Part shown: positions 1 through 6,892 of the stretch, piece by piece
Position numbering within the stretch: the stretch's first letter is position 1
Layout: every line of letters begins with the position of its first letter
From: a candidate division WWE3 bacterium RIFOXYD1_FULL_39_9
Lineage (GTDB): Bacteria; Patescibacteriota; WWE3; UBA101185; UBA10185
DNA length: 27,755 nt
NCBI GenBank assembly: GCA_001773295.1
Contig: MEWG01000039.1
Location: 1-27,755 of the forward strand
Direction: 5' to 3'
Notes under the pieces: model-generated
Seen by the model: the letters and a program-made list of their open reading frames with translations, nothing else
Database searches by the model: none
Told to the model about the DNA's origin: nothing
Translations under genes and position numbers: made by a program

Positions 1-1
1 A

Positions 2-1039
2 ACACAATTGTCTCGGCTAGGTAAGGTCCAGCTGGTAAAGGATGCAGACGTCCGCAAGGCGTTTGAATCATTTGTACCGGGATCCCTTCCCTCCCCTCAA
101 TGGCTGGAGCACAAGATTGCGGATGCAGCCGGGGTGCTCGAGAAACTCACAGCAAATGTTAGCCACGCAGTTTTAGGCGGCGACATGTGCACAGGTTGGG
201 TGAACGGAGAAGAGACTCAGCACTTGATTCCAGGTGATGGTACGCCTTCCCTGTTGCTTTTAGGAGCATCGGGATCGGGCAAATCCACACTCGGGTCGCA
301 TTACATGCTTCAGCAGGGCTTGGACTGTATCTATGTTCAATGCACTGCCGATGAGCAATCCGGACCGACCTTTTGGGCACCTGAGTTTGGTGGAAGCGTA
401 AAGGTTTTAGGCGCCGACCTGATTCAGGACGCAGACAATGCTGTTGCTGAAAGAGAACGGTTGCCGGAAATAGAGTCGGATGCTGTGCATTACGCCCGTA
501 AACTTGTGAAAGATTACAGGCGCGGACACGCTACTCTGCCTTTGGTGATTAGGCCGGAAATTGAGGGATCCACCCTGTACTTTAGATGGGTTCACAGCTT
601 TTTGGTCGAATTCACCAAGCTCTGGAAAGAGGTAAATAGGCAGACCGGCATCAACTGCACGGTTATGCTCGACGATCTGGTAGGCATTCCGAGCTCGGAA
701 GCAGATACCTACCTGGATAAGGTTCCTGCTGAGGTCGGTAACGAACTGCGGAAATTCCTTCGTTGGTATCTCGATAATTGTCGCAAGGCAGGTATCAATA
801 CCATTATGGCAGCTCACGCTGCTAACGAACTCAAAGAGTTTCCGGCTGGTTTTATGGAATCTTTCTCGCTTGTCATTGAGGTTCAACGCCCGGATAAGGC
901 GACCGAAATGTACAAGTGGGCAGAAATTCGAGACCGAATCGGAACTGTTCTGGTTAAAGATTTGTACATCAACTTGCCTCCAGGCTTAGAGAAGATCCTA
1001 GGTCGTCGTGATAAATCAACTGCTGCGATGAAGCTGTAA
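2..1039 (+). CDS. P-loop ATPase of unknown family, 5' end at or beyond window edge
   Basis: I do not recognise a named family. The reading frame is open to the left edge; a TTG at position 8 is the first possible start, and numbering here is from it (343 aa), but the true N-terminus may lie outside. Residues 86-94 form a Walker A motif (GASGSGKST) after a hydrophobic strand (SLLLL). A Walker B-like strand ends in LDD (about 218-223). A later strand (INTIMAAHA, about 263-271) ends in His at a sensor-like position. The layout is that of a RecA/AAA-type NTPase with a C-terminal region rich in charged residues. No transmembrane segment is seen. It ends 14 bases before a peptidoglycan hydrolase gene on the same strand, so an envelope or transfer-related ATPase is possible, but that rests only on context. 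Confidence 0.8.
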   Translation, partial: TQLSRLGKVQLVKDADVRKAFESFVPGSLPSPQWLEHKIADAAGVLEKLTANVSHAVLGGDMCTGWVNGEETQHLIPGDGTPSLLLLGASGSGKSTLGSHYMLQQGLDCIYVQCTADEQSGPTFWAPEFGGSVKVLGADLIQDADNAVAERERLPEIESDAVHYARKLVKDYRRGHATLPLVIRPEIEGSTLYFRWVHSFLVEFTKLWKEVNRQTGINCTVMLDDLVGIPSSEADTYLDKVPAEVGNELRKFLRWYLDNCRKAGINTIMAAHAANELKEFPAGFMESFSLVIEVQRPDKATEMYKWAEIRDRIGTVLVKDLYINLPPGLEKILGRRDKSTAAMKL

Positions 1040-1053
1040 AAAGCTGGTGTGTC

Positions 1054-2547
1054 ATGCGCGGCAAGAGAGGACACCCCCCAGGATCGTGTCTCTTGAGGAT
1101 GATCTTGCTGGCGGTTCTGTTACTCCCAACATTGCTCTGTATTGTAACTTTAAGTGCAGTAGCAGTGTTGGGAGTTTTCAAGGATACTATCCCGGATTGG
1201 TACGAGCAAAAAATTGCTGAATTTCTGGGCATAGATAACACAGCGAGTTCAACCTACAAGTTGGATGTCAAGGATGAGGAGACGATAATTTCCCTGGGAT
1301 TTGACCCGGAGGTTGTCGCTAACTCGCTTGCTGCTATTAACTGGGTTGCTGAAGGGGAAAAGAAAACCAAGATTGACCTCGGGATGATGCTGACAATTCG
1401 TCAGTATGAATCAGCCGGAGGCACAAATATGGGTTCCTGTTCAGCCAAGGCGGTTGCTGCCGAGTTAACGAATATTGATCCAGCAGTAGAGCTAGCGGCA
1501 ATAGATTGGCATCTGGCGTACTGGAGAGACCATAGAGTGATTTCCAGAAATCCGATTGCAGCTAAGTACATCTTTGATGACTACTCAGGCTACATCGGTC
1601 ATTGTGCGGCGGCAGAAATGGGATCTCAGGGCATATTACCCTCAACAGGGTTAAAGATATGCCGCGACGGTTTGAGCAAGAGTTCGGACGAAGACGTCGC
1701 CTCTTGTGATTACTGGCTTCCTAAAACCGCCTCCTTTGCAACTGCCTGGTGGCTGCAAGCTATCGGGTATTCAGCAGAACTTTCAGATGAAGAAAAAGTG
1801 GCCAAGTTATTTGGATGGAACCAATTACTTGGTTACAGACAAGACTTGGTAAGACGTGCTGCTGAAATCAATGCCCAGTTTGGAGCATCCACATTTGCCG
1901 GTACGCAGCTAGATATTCAGACTCAATATCACACATCGGCGCAGGGCTTCTTAGCCGAAATAGTGAGTGAGTTTTTGGGTCTTTTTGGCTTGCTTCCGGA
2001 AAATGTAAGTGTGGCTGCCTCAGGTGAAGCTCAAGAATGGCTTGGACTTCCGTTGAAGCCGCAGGATAACCTAGGAATTACTCAGGATTGGAAAGCTACA
2101 CTTCTGATCAATGATGCAGCCCCCTTCCATGAAGGAATTGATTGGGGTTGCCGCGTTGGCGCACCGATTTTGGCCGTAGCCGACGGTACTGTGGTAAATC
2201 CTGCTCACCCTGCTTACAAGTACGATCCTGTTGGCTGGGGCATTGCTTTATGGATCGACCACGGCGGAATCTTCAGTTTTTACGGTCACCTCAATAAGTT
2301 ATTGGTAAATTATGGTGACCCAGTTAAGAAAGGCGATGTGGTTGCCGAATGTGGAAGAACAGGGTTCGTAACAGGACCTCATCTGCACTTTGGAGTCACT
2401 AACCTTCATCCGGATAAATTTACTAGGTGGTATCAGCTTGATCCAGGTTGGGTCAGCCCATACGATTACTTAGGAAAATGGTCCGGTAATACAGTTGTCG
2501 ATTTAGCAGCTGTAGAAGTCAAGGAAGTCGAAGAGAGTATTAAGTAG
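1054..2547 (+). CDS. membrane-anchored peptidoglycan hydrolase: lytic transglycosylase-like + M23 (LytM) peptidase
   Basis: A predicted two-domain cell-wall hydrolase of 497 aa. Residues about 17-41 are a single hydrophobic anchor after a basic N-terminus, placing the rest outside the membrane. Residues about 100-230 look lysozyme-like: a possible catalytic Glu in RQYESAGG (E119) and a segment MGSQGILPST (189-198) that resembles the MGPMQFxPST signature of lytic transglycosylases. The C-terminal M23 domain (about 345-470) has all zinc/catalytic motifs: HEGID (H359, D363), YGHL (H412) and HLHFG (H443, H445). M23 enzymes cut peptide cross-links; transglycosylases cut glycan strands. Pairing of two wall hydrolases is known in conjugation systems of Gram-positive bacteria. 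No Shine-Dalgarno is seen before the ATG; ATG 1099 is an alternative start. The M23 assignment is firm, the transglycosylase domain moderately so. Confidence 0.92.
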   Translation: MRGKRGHPPGSCLLRMILLAVLLLPTLLCIVTLSAVAVLGVFKDTIPDWYEQKIAEFLGIDNTASSTYKLDVKDEETIISLGFDPEVVANSLAAINWVAEGEKKTKIDLGMMLTIRQYESAGGTNMGSCSAKAVAAELTNIDPAVELAAIDWHLAYWRDHRVISRNPIAAKYIFDDYSGYIGHCAAAEMGSQGILPSTGLKICRDGLSKSSDEDVASCDYWLPKTASFATAWWLQAIGYSAELSDEEKVAKLFGWNQLLGYRQDLVRRAAEINAQFGASTFAGTQLDIQTQYHTSAQGFLAEIVSEFLGLFGLLPENVSVAASGEAQEWLGLPLKPQDNLGITQDWKATLLINDAAPFHEGIDWGCRVGAPILAVADGTVVNPAHPAYKYDPVGWGIALWIDHGGIFSFYGHLNKLLVNYGDPVKKGDVVAECGRTGFVTGPHLHFGVTNLHPDKFTRWYQLDPGWVSPYDYLGKWSGNTVVDLAAVEVKEVEESIK

Positions 2548-2581
2548 GAGCGGTTTAAAAGTACTAACCTTTTGCCGCTCC
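2547..2581 (+). terminator. hairpin after the peptidoglycan hydrolase gene
   Basis: A GGAGCGG arm begins in the stop codon and pairs with CCGCTCC at 2575-2581; an inner AAAAG/CTTTT helix extends the stem around a short loop. It is followed by a pyrimidine-rich CTACCCTTTAG rather than a clean T tract, so it is either a weak intrinsic terminator or a 3'-end stabilising hairpin. Confidence 0.6.
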
Positions 2582-2702
2582 CTACCCTTTAGTTTGGCTG
2601 AATCTTTACATAAGCAGCACTTGTTTGTGTTTGGATTTTGCCAAATTAGGCACTAATAAAAAATAAAGAGAAAAGAAAAGAGACTACGGAAGGAGACAGA
2701 GT

Positions 2703-3761
2703 ATGGAGATAATGAATGAATTGTTAATGCTCGCGGTTTATATCGTGGTGTTGACCGCCTGGGCGGAGTTCATGTTTCTGGTGGGCCTGTTGTTTGAGGA
2801 ACCCATGATCAGATATTTAAATCGGATTTGGCTGCCAAAAGGCTGGGACAGCAAAGTAATTCCGGGCAGGAAGTCGAGGACGGAGATGGTCGTGCTATCG
2901 AGTAAATGGGGAACTACTTACTTGGAAACGGTTATCCATGTTGCATTCGCCTTCGTCGCCGGTCCTGTGGTAGGTTTTGTCCTGGAGATTGTACGTGTGC
3001 CTGTGGTAAATGTAGTAACCTTCATGAGCCAAGGGGTATATGATCCGGTGAAACCGTCTATTTTTTTGGCAGCTGTGTGGACACTCCTGATATTTAGCAC
3101 AATTCCGTTTGGCTACTGGGTCGCTGAATGGAAGAGACGGTCTGCCAGGATTGTGATCTTAACTGATCAGACGTTCTTTGTTAAGGCCCGCCCGGCATGG
3201 TTACCGTTTTTTACATTCGGTATAATTGTCGGCAACGATCCGCGCATATCCCACGGTCCATCAAATTACCTTAAGGAGGTAATCATCGACCGTTTAGAGA
3301 GACTAGGCGGTCGGCAGACCCCGTGGCTACTTGACCAGATTTATAATTGGCTGTCAGCCAAACGTGGAGTTAGCTCCGTTTTCTGGCCAAGTCAGGTTAT
3401 GGGTGCGGCAGACACGTCAAAATTGCATGACCATGCCAATGGAGTTGTGCGGTGCGCCAATGCTATTGGTGCGCGTGCGGAAGAGTTGGCTAAGGAACTT
3501 GCTGTTTATCCAAGTCAGTTGGCGATAGCTTCCATGGGAAATTTGACGCAGGAGTACAACGAAGAAACGATCAGAAAGAACGTTCAGGAGCTTATATCCC
3601 GCAGAGATAAGGCATACCCTGCACCTACGGAAGACGATGCTGTAGATCTGTTCCGTGAGCAGGACCCTGGTTTATGGAATCGTGTAACCGGGCTTCCAAT
3701 AGAGGTTGAGGAAACTGTGGTGGAAACCGACTTCTCAATTTTCACGAATCAGGCTAGTTGA
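2703..3761 (+). CDS. polytopic membrane protein with C-terminal cytoplasmic region, unknown function
   Basis: A 352-aa protein I do not recognise. Hydrophobic segments lie at about residues 6-31, 77-100 and 118-141, with a shorter one near 164-177. A soluble C-terminal half (about 180-352) follows, without cysteines in a zinc pattern or a visible catalytic motif; its end is acidic. The start is well supported by a strong Shine-Dalgarno, AAGGAGA, seven bases upstream of the ATG. The gene is flanked by hairpin terminators on both sides (2547-2581 and 3780-3819), so it is probably a single transcription unit between the wall hydrolase and the Rho-like gene. Codon use looks like that of its two neighbours. 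It could be a membrane partner of the upstream ATPase, which is only a guess from position. Confidence 0.8.
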   Translation: MEIMNELLMLAVYIVVLTAWAEFMFLVGLLFEEPMIRYLNRIWLPKGWDSKVIPGRKSRTEMVVLSSKWGTTYLETVIHVAFAFVAGPVVGFVLEIVRVPVVNVVTFMSQGVYDPVKPSIFLAAVWTLLIFSTIPFGYWVAEWKRRSARIVILTDQTFFVKARPAWLPFFTFGIIVGNDPRISHGPSNYLKEVIIDRLERLGGRQTPWLLDQIYNWLSAKRGVSSVFWPSQVMGAADTSKLHDHANGVVRCANAIGARAEELAKELAVYPSQLAIASMGNLTQEYNEETIRKNVQELISRRDKAYPAPTEDDAVDLFREQDPGLWNRVTGLPIEVEETVVETDFSIFTNQAS

Positions 3762-3779
3762 TCGGCGAACAAGCAAAAC

Positions 3780-3819
3780 GGAAGGCAATTAGAAAAAACT
3801 CTTTTTTCTGTTGCCTTCC
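3780..3819 (+). terminator. strong hairpin after the membrane protein gene
   Basis: Nine-base arms GGAAGGCAA (3780-3788) and TTGCCTTCC (3811-3819) enclose a second perfect helix AGAAAAAA (3791-3798) with TTTTTTCT (3802-3809). The downstream sequence AAACCTTTTAG is only partly T-rich. The stem is very stable and sits 19 bases after the stop codon, so a transcription end or 3'-end barrier is the best reading. Confidence 0.75.
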
Positions 3820-3878
3820 AAACCTTTTAGTGGTTGTGATTAGTTAGTTTTTTTGTTAAAACTCTTACACACAAAAAA

Positions 3879-3894
3879 ATTAGGTAATCCTAAT
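3879..3894 (+). promoter_or_regulatory. inverted repeat upstream of the Rho-like gene
   Basis: ATTAGG-TAAT-CCTAAT is a perfect six-base inverted repeat with a four-base centre, 47 bases before the ATG. It could be an operator or a small leader hairpin. rho genes are often autoregulated, but nothing here proves that. No convincing -35/-10 pair was found beside it. Confidence 0.35.
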
Positions 3895-3941
3895 CCCAAA
3901 TAAGGAAAAAGGAAAAATAATAGAGAAAAGGAGAGAAAAAT

Positions 3942-5222
3942 ATGGGTAACGGAGGTGCACAAGCTTACGTTTTGCAGGCTGAAAAGCGGTTGACTCTTGA
4001 CGAAAGGGTTGCCGCCGATGTTAAGGGAGGTCAGCTTCCGGTCCCAGTGACTGGTCTGATACCTACAGTTGACTGGTTGAGAGAGTTCACTCCTCCGCAG
4101 CTGCTCGACCCGGATGTAGTAAAGAGAGTCGGAATTGGGATTTCTCCTGAAGAGGTCGCTCGATGGGGTTTGCGCACCGGCGACTTGGTGAAATTCGGTG
4201 CCGACAGGAAAGTAATTGAAGTTAGCGGCATCACCGATGATTTGCGCTCGCGGACACGGCCAAGGATAGAAGGTGTTGGTGGTGTGTTTGGGGATTACGC
4301 GGACAAGATGGTACCTGTTGATGAGCACGGCATTCTTTCTATCAGAATGGCGACATTGCTGGCCCCGATCGGCTACGGCCAAAGATTGGGAATTCTTTCC
4401 CCGCCCAACGGCGGAAAGACCTGGCTTTTGCGCGATCTGTTGCAGGCTCTGTTGTTAGTTTCAAAAAGTGACAGTCGCATGCGTATTTTGGTGGTCCAAG
4501 TCGGTGAGCGGGCTGAAGATGGTACAAACTATGATACCGTTATCAACAGCGTCGATCACAACCCAGACCAGGTTGAGCTATATGTTACGCCCGACGGCGA
4601 TCCGGAATTTGCCCACTACTATGTGGTCAAGTTCGTGACGCAGCGTGCTCGTGAGCTGACAGCCCTTGGGTACAACGTATTTTTGTTGGTGGATTCATTC
4701 TCCCGAGTGCTGATGAGCCATTCACGCGCGGAGGAAATAGTTAAGCCGCCAAATGTAGGTATGATCTCAGGTGGTATTTCCACCGCTTCAGTGACAGCGG
4801 TCAAGAAACTCCTATCGATCGCCGGCAATTTCCCGTTTGGCAGCCTAACGGTTGTCGCAACGATGTTGACCGGCCAGGGTTCTTCGGAAGCTGCTTTGGC
4901 CATGGAAGTTGGGCCGAGCGTATTGACAACGCATTGGGAACTCTTGAATCACCCCATGTCCGTGAAGCCAACGTTTAACGTTGCCACATGCGGGACCCGT
5001 GAAATTACGCGGTTGTTAGCAGCCGTGCCCGGTTTTGCAGGTGAGCGGGAGTTGGTCAAAAAATTGATGTGGCCTAAAGGCAGACAGCCGGAAGAAGAAG
5101 ACTCTGAACCTGAAGGCGACGACAAGGAAAAACCAAAGCGAAGGAAACGAAATGATTCGGCTGCCCAAGCGTTGGAAATCTTACGAACATACGCGGACAA
5201 CAATAAACGCCCAAAGCGTTAG
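3942..5222 (+). CDS. rho: divergent transcription termination factor Rho-family ATPase
   Basis: A 426-aa protein whose core matches Rho, the hexameric RNA-dependent ATPase that releases RNA polymerase from nascent transcripts. Visible motifs: APIGYGQRLGILSPPNGGKT (about 141-160; P-loop equivalent of PPKAGKT), VGERAED (187-193; equivalent of DERPEEV, keeping Glu-Arg), FLLVDSFSR (247-255; Walker B), SGGIS (276-280; Q-loop region) and CGTRE (350-354; equivalent of SGTRKE). Before the core, ISPEEVARWGLRTGD matches the segment that ends the Rho cold-shock domain, but the RNA-binding GFGFLR-type motif is not recognisable. The basic segment before SGTR in classical Rho is also not conserved. The C-terminus adds an acidic stretch (about 374-386) and a basic tail. 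An AAGGAGAG ribosome site lies six bases before the ATG. Family assignment is firm; whether it is the main cellular Rho or a specialised paralogue is unclear. Confidence 0.88.
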   Translation: MGNGGAQAYVLQAEKRLTLDERVAADVKGGQLPVPVTGLIPTVDWLREFTPPQLLDPDVVKRVGIGISPEEVARWGLRTGDLVKFGADRKVIEVSGITDDLRSRTRPRIEGVGGVFGDYADKMVPVDEHGILSIRMATLLAPIGYGQRLGILSPPNGGKTWLLRDLLQALLLVSKSDSRMRILVVQVGERAEDGTNYDTVINSVDHNPDQVELYVTPDGDPEFAHYYVVKFVTQRARELTALGYNVFLLVDSFSRVLMSHSRAEEIVKPPNVGMISGGISTASVTAVKKLLSIAGNFPFGSLTVVATMLTGQGSSEAALAMEVGPSVLTTHWELLNHPMSVKPTFNVATCGTREITRLLAAVPGFAGERELVKKLMWPKGRQPEEEDSEPEGDDKEKPKRRKRNDSAAQALEILRTYADNNKRPKR

Positions 5223-5253
5223 TTTGAAAATAGTTTAGGATGAGAAAATCTCA

Positions 5254-5300
5254 GGGGAGTTCTATGTCACCTAGTGACGTTAACTTCCCTGTTCGTTTTT
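5254..5300 (+). terminator. first terminator after the Rho-like gene
   Basis: Outer arms GGGGAGTT (5254-5261) and AACTTCCC (5282-5289, one G-T pair) surround a perfect inner helix GTCAC-CTA-GTGAC (5266-5278). A T tract, GTTCGTTTTT, ends at 5300. This has the form of an intrinsic terminator 31 bases past the stop codon. Confidence 0.75.
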
Positions 5301-5306
5301 AAAAGC

Positions 5307-5347
5307 AAAAAGGAACTGGGTAGTGCGGTATACCGAGTTCCTTTTTT
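5307..5347. terminator. bidirectional intrinsic terminator
   Basis: An 11-base perfect stem AAAAAGGAACT (5307-5317) / AGTTCCTTTTT (5336-5346), extended by GGTA/TACC inside. The A run on one arm and the T run on the other give a U tract in either direction. It lies between the converging Rho-like gene (plus) and the small zinc-ribbon gene (minus) and should end both transcripts. Confidence 0.9.
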
Positions 5348-5375
5348 AATGTACCAACTAAATGCTTACCTCCAT

Positions 5376-5522
5376 CTACTTCTTAGTGTAAGGCCAGCCA
5401 CAGATATCACAGATACCGTCGTTCAGGCTGAACCTCTTGCAGTCAGGGCACATTCCTGGCTGTAGGCCGTGAAGTGCGTTACGCAGAAAAACACCAACAA
5501 CAACGAATTTGGAAGTACGCAT
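5376..5522 (-). CDS. 48-aa zinc-ribbon microprotein
   Basis: A short gene found by translating the minus strand between the terminators and bL25. The protein has a hydrophobic/basic N-terminus (residues 1-23) and then a four-cysteine knuckle pair: CPDC (C25, C28) and CDIC (C38, C41), ending GWPYTKK. The two CxxC pairs with a nine-residue gap are the usual zinc-ribbon arrangement. Support for a real gene: an AAGGAG ribosome site six bases before the ATG, a promoter-like pair at 5639-5667, and the bidirectional terminator starting 29 bases after the stop codon. The rubredoxin/zinc-ribbon fold suggests binding to nucleic acid or protein, but no specific function can be named. It is too short for many gene-calling cut-offs and could be missing from existing annotation. 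Confidence 0.8.
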   Translation of the reverse strand: MRTSKFVVVGVFLRNALHGLQPGMCPDCKRFSLNDGICDICGWPYTKK

Positions 5523-5628
5523 ATCATTCTCCTTATTTTCTTTGTGTGTTTTATGGGTAGTAACTAGGGGTCAAAGCTTTGTAATCCGCACAAATCAAGC
5601 ATGTTTACCCAAAATCTACCTCTTAGCC

Positions 5629-5667
5629 GATAGTACGAATAATACTATCTTGTGGCGTGGTTGTAAA
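5629..5667 (-). promoter_or_regulatory. promoter with overlapping inverted repeat, for the zinc-ribbon microprotein
   Basis: On the minus strand TTTACA (5667-5662), a 17-base spacer and TATTAT (5644-5639) form a good sigma-70-type promoter. A perfect seven-base inverted repeat, GATAGTA (5629-5635) and TACTATC (5643-5649), spans the -10 element and expected start point near 5632. That is where a repressor would bind; alternatively it is a hairpin at the start of the transcript. The predicted leader to the ATG at 5522 is about 110 bases and includes a perfect CAAAGCTTTG palindrome (5572-5581). Confidence 0.5.
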
Positions 5668-5730
5668 CTTAAATATTGATATATGTCCTATAGGGGTATC
5701 GACAAACAGGGTTATTTACGCTCAGAAAAA

Positions 5731-6423
5731 TTACTCAGCCTTCTTTTCAGGTTTCTTTTCAGCACCTTCTTCTGCCTCTTCTTCATCCTCCTTCTCTGCA
5801 GTTGCTTCCATTTGAGCTATCGCTTCCTCTTCAGTTACCGGCGCAACTTCTTCCTCTTCCTCGGCCATTAATGCTGTATCAATCTTCAAAACAAGCTCTT
5901 CAGGGTCAAGGTCAACAATTTCGACTTTTTCTCTATCGTAGTTAAGTTCAGCTACAGTAACACCGGCACCAACTTCGGCTAGTGTAGACACGTCTATAGT
6001 GAACGCATCAGGTAAATCTGCCGGCAATGCGCTAACCCTGATCTCGTCAAGAATAGTCAAAAGGATTCCCTCGCCACTCTTTAGCACCGGGTTTACGTCA
6101 GCACCGATTATCTCTACCGGAACTTCTACTTCAGTTCTCACATTTAGGTTTGGTTTGTAAAGTCCGGCGTGAATTATTTTGCCGGTAATAGGGTCTTCCT
6201 GAACCTCATTAATAAGGATTTTATGTGAATTTTTATCTAGTTTAAGATCAATTAAAGAAGTTTCTCCTGCACCGACAAATACCTTAACAAAGTCGTTAAG
6301 GTTCAGAGTTATTGACGTCGGTTCAATGTCATTTCCGAACACAACTGCAGGTATATTGCCTTCTTTTCTTAGGCTTTTTGTCTGCTTGCCGGTTTTTTCT
6401 CTTTTTTGGCCAATAAGTTCCAT
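5731..6423 (-). CDS. rplY: 50S ribosomal protein bL25 (Ctc/TL5 type)
   Basis: A 230-aa two-domain bL25. The N-terminal 5S-rRNA-binding domain shows family features: KREKTGKQTKSLRKEGNIPA, then VVFG near residue 28, and EVQEDPITGKIIHAG at about 113-127. The C-terminal TL5/Ctc domain follows (EVEVPVEIIG, then EIRVSALPADLPD near 148-160, IDVSTLAEVGAGVTVAEL and the VVDLDPEE-like IVDLDPEEL). The last 45 or so residues are strongly acidic with a short basic end, a longer tail than usual. bL25 binds 5S rRNA in the large subunit; the long form is typical outside enterobacteria. It is the second gene of an operon: its first 55 bases overlap the 3' end of the zinc-ribbon gene in another frame, implying coupled translation. 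The ribosome site (AAGAAG) is weak. Confidence 0.95.
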   Translation of the reverse strand: MELIGQKREKTGKQTKSLRKEGNIPAVVFGNDIEPTSITLNLNDFVKVFVGAGETSLIDLKLDKNSHKILINEVQEDPITGKIIHAGLYKPNLNVRTEVEVPVEIIGADVNPVLKSGEGILLTILDEIRVSALPADLPDAFTIDVSTLAEVGAGVTVAELNYDREKVEIVDLDPEELVLKIDTALMAEEEEEVAPVTEEEAIAQMEATAEKEDEEEAEEGAEKKPEKKAE

Positions 6424-6722
6424 ATACTTTTCTTCTTTAAGGCTAGATGTAGGTCCAAAAGCTCGTCATAACTGACCGCTTTCGCACCAATAAATTTTTT
6501 AAATTCCTCTCCGTTTAAGTCAGATTGCACCGGTACGCTGCCACTTCCGGTTGGAGTGATAGTAACCATGCTCTCTGCCTTACAAATCGAGCACACTGCG
6601 TGGGCAACCAAGGCTATCGGGGCTTCGGTAATTGTAATTAACTTAGCGCCTTCCAGGCTTGTCCCGCACCTATAACAGTAGGTTTTCTGTAGATTTTCAA
6701 TAATGAATCTTTTTTCCAGCAT
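6369..6722 (-). CDS. small zinc-ribbon protein, first gene of the bL25 operon
   Basis: A 117-aa soluble protein with two CxxC pairs: CYRCGT (C16, C19 region) and CSICKAE (about C44, C47), separated by about 25 residues in a beta-rich segment, i.e. a zinc ribbon. The C-terminal half ends in a helix with a Lys-rich tail (ALKKKSIWNLLAKKEKK). The function is not known to me. Sharing an overlapping operon with bL25 makes a ribosome- or RNA-related role plausible, by inference. No Shine-Dalgarno precedes the ATG. The frame stays open for 23 codons upstream but contains no ATG, GTG or TTG, so 6722 is the most likely start. Transcription probably begins at the promoter at 6841-6869, leaving a leader of about 110 bases. 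Confidence 0.8.
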   Translation of the reverse strand: MLEKRFIIENLQKTYCYRCGTSLEGAKLITITEAPIALVAHAVCSICKAESMVTITPTGSGSVPVQSDLNGEEFKKFIGAKAVSYDELLDLHLALKKKSIWNLLAKKEKKPASRQKA

Positions 6723-6834
6723 GTGCTTTAATTGTGCAGCAAAGCCGGCCCAGATACAGTCCGGGGCGCTTCTGTTATGGGTAAAGCCCTAATTACTCTC
6801 TAAGGATACTACCCGCTGCTCTTCAGACAGGACA
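6723..6834 (-). promoter_or_regulatory. structured 5' leader of the zinc-ribbon/bL25 operon
   Basis: Read on the minus strand, the leader can form a closing helix GCAGC/GCTGC that encloses two hairpins: GGG-CTTTA-CCC, and CCCGGA-CTGTA-TCTGGG (six pairs with one G-T). The right arm of the closing helix lies near the start codon, so folding could affect initiation. Leaders that bind a ribosomal protein are known for several operons, including bL25 in gammaproteobacteria, but I could not match this one to any known class. The fold was made by hand without an energy calculation. Confidence 0.4.
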
Positions 6835-6840
6835 ACTGGT

Positions 6841-6869
6841 ATTGTACTTATTTAATACCTTCAGGTCAA
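6841..6869 (-). promoter_or_regulatory. promoter of the zinc-ribbon/bL25 operon
   Basis: Minus strand TTGACC (6869-6864), a 17-base spacer, then TACAAT (6846-6841): five of six matches to each consensus hexamer at the ideal spacing. The expected start is near 6834. It lies in the gap just after the stop codon of the upstream minus-strand gene, so the bL25 operon can be expressed independently. Confidence 0.75.
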
Positions 6870-6892
6870 CAACTAGGTTTAGGGGGAATTGG

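Noticed and set aside
407..886. 159-codon minus-strand frame under the ATPase gene
   Set aside because: Antisense shadow of a gene with clear Walker motifs; no recognisable domain or start signal.
2582..3829. Similar CC(C/T)TTTAG strings after the hairpins at 2547-2581 and 3780-3819
   Set aside because: Possibly a shared 3'-end motif, but it is short and absent after the terminators at 5254-5347, so chance cannot be excluded.
3840..4382. 180-codon open frame on the minus strand under the Rho-like gene
   Set aside because: It runs antisense through unmistakable Rho motifs, has low-complexity ends and no ribosome site.
5274..5465. 63-codon plus-strand frame after the Rho-like gene
   Set aside because: It begins inside one terminator hairpin and runs through the next, then lies antisense to the better-supported zinc-ribbon microprotein.
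6723..6800. In-frame upstream extension of the zinc-ribbon gene
   Set aside because: No ATG, GTG or TTG exists between the upstream stop codon and 6722, so it cannot be translated by a standard start; treated as leader RNA.
6735..6825. tRNA-like or known riboswitch in the bL25-operon leader
   Set aside because: The length and a closing helix suggested a tRNA, but no T-loop consensus, anticodon arm or CCA-side pairing is present, and no known riboswitch core could be matched.
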